Positions 52,275 through 54,902 of a stretch of 54,902 nt of DNA are shown piece by piece. The stretch comes from Actinokineospora xionganensis (GTDB lineage: Bacteria > Actinomycetota > Actinomycetes > Mycobacteriales > Pseudonocardiaceae). The position numbers and the translations under genes are program-made. Where the stretch lies: contig NZ_JABVED010000027.1 of the NCBI RefSeq assembly GCF_014323725.1, positions 1 to 54,902 of the forward strand, written 5' to 3'. The notes under the pieces were generated by a model, which was not told the origin of the DNA, made no database searches, and saw nothing but the letters and a program-made list of their open reading frames with translations. Every line of letters starts with the position of its first letter. The first letter of the stretch is position 1.

Positions 52275-52286
52275 CGCGAGGGCGGT

Positions 52287-52571
52287 TCATGTCCAACAGA
52301 CGCGGCATGCGGACTTGCCGCGCCCCTTGGCCTCCTGTGCAGTAAGCGTCTCGATGGAATTGACGTTGCGGCCAGCCTTGATCGAGTTGCGCACGCCCTG
52401 CTGGTAGCCGTGACATCGCTCGTCGCGATGGAACGTACGGCCGCCGACAGTGGTAACGCCTCGCGTGTCCATTGGCGGCCAGGGTGTCTCTCGTTGGTAG
52501 CCCCAGCCTTGCGCGTCGCCCTGTGTCGCCATGAGGCCACGATTCCACGCCCGTCGAAGGTGGCGCTCCAT
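52287..52571 (-). CDS. Small His/Cys-motif protein
   Basis: A 94-residue protein not assigned to a family. The C-terminus reads RTFHRDERCHGYQQG and ends AKGRGKSACRVCWT, suggesting a small zinc-binding unit from one Cys-His group and a terminal Cys-x-x-Cys. It is divergent from the 52636 gene, and a perfect palindrome lies between them. It might encode a DNA-associated or regulatory protein; the evidence is limited to the conserved-looking residues. Confidence 0.5.
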   Translation of the reverse strand: MERHLRRAWNRGLMATQGDAQGWGYQRETPWPPMDTRGVTTVGGRTFHRDERCHGYQQGVRNSIKAGRNVNSIETLTAQEAKGRGKSACRVCWT

Positions 52572-52589
52572 CCTTGCGGTGTCGGACGC

Positions 52590-52616
52590 GACACCGTATG
52601 TTCAGCATACGGTGTC
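52590..52616. promoter_or_regulatory. Perfect 11-bp-arm palindrome between divergent genes
   Basis: Arms gacaccgtatg (52590-52600) and catacggtgtc (52606-52616) surround ttcag. The motif ggtgtcgg-cgcg occurs as direct repeats at about 52579 and 52611, overlapping the arms. The site lies 20 bases before the plus-strand start at 52636 and 19 bases beyond the minus-strand start at 52571, ideal for a shared operator. Confidence 0.6.
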
Positions 52617-52635
52617 GGGCGCGAAAGGGCATTAG

Positions 52636-53112
52636 ATGAGTATGCAACTCCGCACTCAGGTGGCGAAGGCTCTGAACGAGGCCGAGGCCACTGTGCGAAC
52701 CCTCCGAGGCATGCTCGACGACATCGACGGGGTCAATGACGCCATCGCGGTTCAAGTCCCCCGCGAGGGTAGATACACACGGCCGATGCTGGTGGCGTTG
52801 TGGGACCAGCTGAGGAACCTTCCCGGCGTCCTGGCCCTGTTCGTGACGACGACCGACAGGCCGAACCAGGTTGTGAGGTTCAGCGAGATTCTGGCTGTGT
52901 CCGGCCTCGACGCCGTCCAGCAGGGCAACGAGCACGCCCGCATCAGCCGTGTCAGCAAGACACTGTTCGGCGAGGGGATGTGGCCGATCGAGAAGTGGCA
53001 GGGCTCGCCCGGCAAGAACGGCGAGAAGGCCGAGATGCTGTACCGGGCTGGCTCCACGGTGTCCGAGTGGTGGCGAGAAATCCAAGCGAACGAAAGCGCT
53101 CAAACGCGGTAA
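52636..53112 (+). CDS. Hypothetical 158-residue protein
   Basis: Not recognised. The N-terminus is helical and coiled-coil-like (LRTQVAKALNEAEATVRTLR), followed by RPMLVALWDQLRNLPGVLAL and an acidic-basic C-terminus. The ATG at 52636 follows AAAGGG. A strong palindrome upstream suggests tight control. It is probably a small soluble regulator or accessory protein. Confidence 0.6.
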   Translation: MSMQLRTQVAKALNEAEATVRTLRGMLDDIDGVNDAIAVQVPREGRYTRPMLVALWDQLRNLPGVLALFVTTTDRPNQVVRFSEILAVSGLDAVQQGNEHARISRVSKTLFGEGMWPIEKWQGSPGKNGEKAEMLYRAGSTVSEWWREIQANESAQTR

Positions 53113-53177
53113 CCCGACGCCTGCTTTCCGCACAGTATGGGCGAGCGGCGACGCGCGTACGGTCGTACGGTCGGCTT

Positions 53178-53840
53178 GTGGATCTCTCCGGTGCTGGCGT
53201 CGGCGCACTGTGTGGGTTGCTGTCTGGTCCTGCGCTCGTCGCGTGGGCAGATCGAGTGGGCGCAGACCGTCCGGGGCGTTTGCCGTGCACGGTCCGACTC
53301 GCTGGACCCGGCGTGGTCACGGCGACGGCAGTGGCAGCCGTCGGCGCTGCAGGCATGGGTGCGAGATTGGGTATTGCTGTCGAACTCCCGGCATTTCTCG
53401 GACTGGTGCTGTTCGGAATTGCTCTCGCGATTGCGGACATCCGCTCCCGACGGTTGCCCGATGTCATGGTCGCAGCACTCACTCTGTCGGGTTTGGCGCT
53501 GCTTGGCGTGACGGCGATCATCCACCACGACGTCAGCAGTTTGCTCCGGGCCATCTTCGCCGCGGGGGTTACGAGCGGAGCGCTGTTGGTGCTCGCGTTG
53601 TTGTGGCCGTCGGAGCTCGGCTTCGGTGACGTCAAGTTCGGCGGGGTTCTCGCCTTCTACCTCGGGTGGCTCGGCTGGCCGCAGGTGATCTTGGGGGTGG
53701 CGACAGGGTTCCTCGTCGCGGCCGTGGTCGCCGTCGGGTTGTTACTCACCGGGCGCCGGACACTGCGCGACGATCTGCCGCTCGGCCCGTTCCTGATGCT
53801 GGGTGCGTGGATCACCATCGTGAGTCGTTGGCCCAGCTAG
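53178..53840 (+). CDS. A24 prepilin peptidase-like membrane protein
   Basis: A 220-residue, very hydrophobic protein with about six membrane spans. The two aspartyl-protease motifs are ADIRSRRLPD and GFGDVKFGG (GxGD), diagnostic of A24 prepilin peptidases. It would process prepilin-like proteins for a Tad-type or competence pilus. No pilus genes are in view. The GTG at 53178 was chosen to begin shortly before the first membrane span; no strong ribosome site is visible. Confidence 0.83.
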   Translation: MDLSGAGVGALCGLLSGPALVAWADRVGADRPGRLPCTVRLAGPGVVTATAVAAVGAAGMGARLGIAVELPAFLGLVLFGIALAIADIRSRRLPDVMVAALTLSGLALLGVTAIIHHDVSSLLRAIFAAGVTSGALLVLALLWPSELGFGDVKFGGVLAFYLGWLGWPQVILGVATGFLVAAVVAVGLLLTGRRTLRDDLPLGPFLMLGAWITIVSRWPS

Positions 53841-53961
53841 ACACATACTGTGACCAGGCGCGATGTCGAAAAGTAGTTGCGAATGCGGCTTGCGTCACAG
53901 CATGTGATGTGCTGTTCTGGGGAGGGCTGGAGGTGACGACACAGCCGTCAGAGCTGAGCAG

Positions 53962-54534
53962 ATGGTTCCCACCCCGCGCTCAGGCGCGTTCCCGTCATCT
54001 CGCCGGTTAGCTCTCGCGGCATTGGCCGTGCTGACCGGTGCGGGTATCGCTGCGTGCGATCAGGGCGCTGGACAGGCTGCGCCTCCACAATCCACGACTG
54101 TCTCGTTCGTGGAGTCTCTTCCTGACGACCCTGCGGTCACCGAGCGTCGGGTCGTCGAGAACGCCTACGTCAAGTTCTGGTCGGTCTCCTGGAGTATCGA
54201 TCAGCTTCCGCAGGAGCAGTGGCGCCCGACGCTGGAAAAGGTCGCTGGCGAGCCGCTGCTTACTCGCCTGGTCGACGCGACCCGGATTCAGCGCGATCAC
54301 GGCATCAAGCTGTACGGGGACGTGTACGCCCGCGTCGCTGATGTCCAGGTTCGCGGCGATCGGGCTGAGGTGCGGGATTGCCAGGACGCGTCGAAGTCGG
54401 GTCAGGCTGACGCCACGACGGGGAAACCGCGAACGGTCGGCGTTGCCCGGAATCCGATCAACGGCTCGCTTGTTCGAGACGCGGCGGGTGCGTGGCTGGT
54501 CGTGTCGATCGACTACCCCGGGGGGACGTGCTGA
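53962..54534 (+). CDS. Putative lipoprotein
   Basis: A 190-residue secreted protein. A twin-Arg/hydrophobic signal (SSRRLALAALAVLTGAG) ends in the lipobox-like IAAC before a Thr/Ser/Pro linker. The mature part (NAYVKFWSVSWSIDQLP, then RDHGIKLYGDVYARVADVQV) is similar in style to small actinobacterial extracytoplasmic proteins but is unassigned. Its stop overlaps the next start as TGATG, so the two are coupled. Confidence 0.75.
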   Translation: MVPTPRSGAFPSSRRLALAALAVLTGAGIAACDQGAGQAAPPQSTTVSFVESLPDDPAVTERRVVENAYVKFWSVSWSIDQLPQEQWRPTLEKVAGEPLLTRLVDATRIQRDHGIKLYGDVYARVADVQVRGDRAEVRDCQDASKSGQADATTGKPRTVGVARNPINGSLVRDAAGAWLVVSIDYPGGTC

Positions 54535-54884
54535 TGTTCCGAACTCTGGTTGTTGCGTTTCTCGCGCTCGGGATCGGCGTGCTGGGAACTTCGACGGCTG
54601 TGGCCCAACAGGGTGGCGACGTGATCGTGGTACCCAATGACCACGGTGGAAAGTTCGGGGAGCCGTCGGTGGACGTAGGTGCGGTCTCACCGGGAGCTCC
54701 TGGGGGCACGGGGCTCAGAAACGCTGGGACATCAGGTTCTTCTGGCCGGTCGGGACCGGTGTGCTCGTACGAGCCAGCTGCTGCGAGTTCGTCCAAGTTG
54801 GAAACGCTGTACCCGGACAACAGGCTGCCCTCGGATACGGGTATCGCGGTCAGCGATGTTGCCTACTATGACCGTGGCCAGTGA
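54534..54884 (+). CDS. Small secreted protein
   Basis: A 116-residue protein with an N-terminal signal (FRTLVVAFLALGIGVLG, cleavage near AVAQQ) and a Gly/Ser/Pro-rich mature region containing PVCSYEP. It is coupled to the lipoprotein gene by a TGATG overlap, so both are probably exported together. Downstream sequence is outside the window. No enzymatic motif is seen. Confidence 0.7.
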   Translation: MFRTLVVAFLALGIGVLGTSTAVAQQGGDVIVVPNDHGGKFGEPSVDVGAVSPGAPGGTGLRNAGTSGSSGRSGPVCSYEPAAASSSKLETLYPDNRLPSDTGIAVSDVAYYDRGQ

Positions 54885-54902
54885 AGAATCCCCGTAGGCG
54901 GC

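Noticed and set aside
1..54902. CRISPR arrays or tandem repeat arrays
   Set aside because: No regularly spaced direct repeats were seen in any intergenic stretch.

Overview
The window is high-GC DNA with actinomycete features: many GTG starts, 4-base ATGA/GTGA stop-start overlaps, XRE regulators paired with a DUF397 gene, and XRE proteins with TPR-like tails. An origin in Pseudonocardiaceae or a close relative is plausible, but this is inferred from gene style only. All family assignments come from reading motifs; no database was searched.

Layout. (1) About 1-7.8 kb is a mobile-element graveyard. It holds an intact ISL3-family insertion sequence with perfect ends and an 8-bp target duplication. 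Next is a tyrosine integrase whose GntR-like C-terminus has slipped out of frame. An IS30-family element splits a PD-(D/E)XK-like gene, and an IS1380 transposase remnant follows. A 50-bp block occurs twice here. (2) About 7.8-32 kb looks like a defence island. Two uncharacterised genes and a DnaQ-like exonuclease precede a complete three-gene pPIWI-RE island: an RNase-H/PIWI-like protein, a DinG-like helicase, and a REase with a cysteine cluster. After a Bles03/DUF1917-like gene comes a second system on the minus strand. Its order is a small unknown gene, a MORC-type ATPase, a Z1 helicase, a PD-(D/E)XK (DUF4420) protein, an AIPR protein and a sigma-region-4-like protein, all translationally coupled. 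A divergent m5C methyltransferase carries an endonuclease-III-like iron-sulphur tail, and a Vsr nuclease converges on it. (3) About 32-41.6 kb is mixed accessory DNA. It contains WD40 and NUDIX pseudogenes, an XRE/TPR regulator coupled to an APH-type kinase, a small polymorphic-toxin locus interrupted by an in-frame TGA, a HAD phosphatase, a second XRE protein and a degenerate anti-sigma-like ATPase.

(4) About 41.6-51.1 kb is a compact biosynthetic locus. In order it holds a cytochrome P450, a PGM1-type ATP-grasp peptide ligase, an Asp/Asn-hydroxylase-like 2-oxoglutarate oxygenase, an arginine-type amidinotransferase, a second ATP-grasp ligase and an unknown protein. Facing it is an operon of XRE regulator, DUF397 protein and APH-type kinase. 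Amidinotransferase plus PGM1-type ligase is the logic of pheganomycin, resorcinomycin and ketomemicin pseudopeptides, in which an N-amidinated amino acid is joined to a peptide or amine. The extra P450, hydroxylase and second ligase suggest a different product. A perfect 10-1-10 palindrome upstream of the P450 shares its TGAAC-N-GTTCA core with a site just upstream of the XRE gene, so one regulator may control both.

(5) About 51.3-54.9 kb has uncharacterised genes, a perfect 11-bp-arm palindrome between two divergent small genes, an A24 prepilin peptidase, a lipoprotein and a secreted protein. No tRNA, rRNA or CRISPR array was seen.
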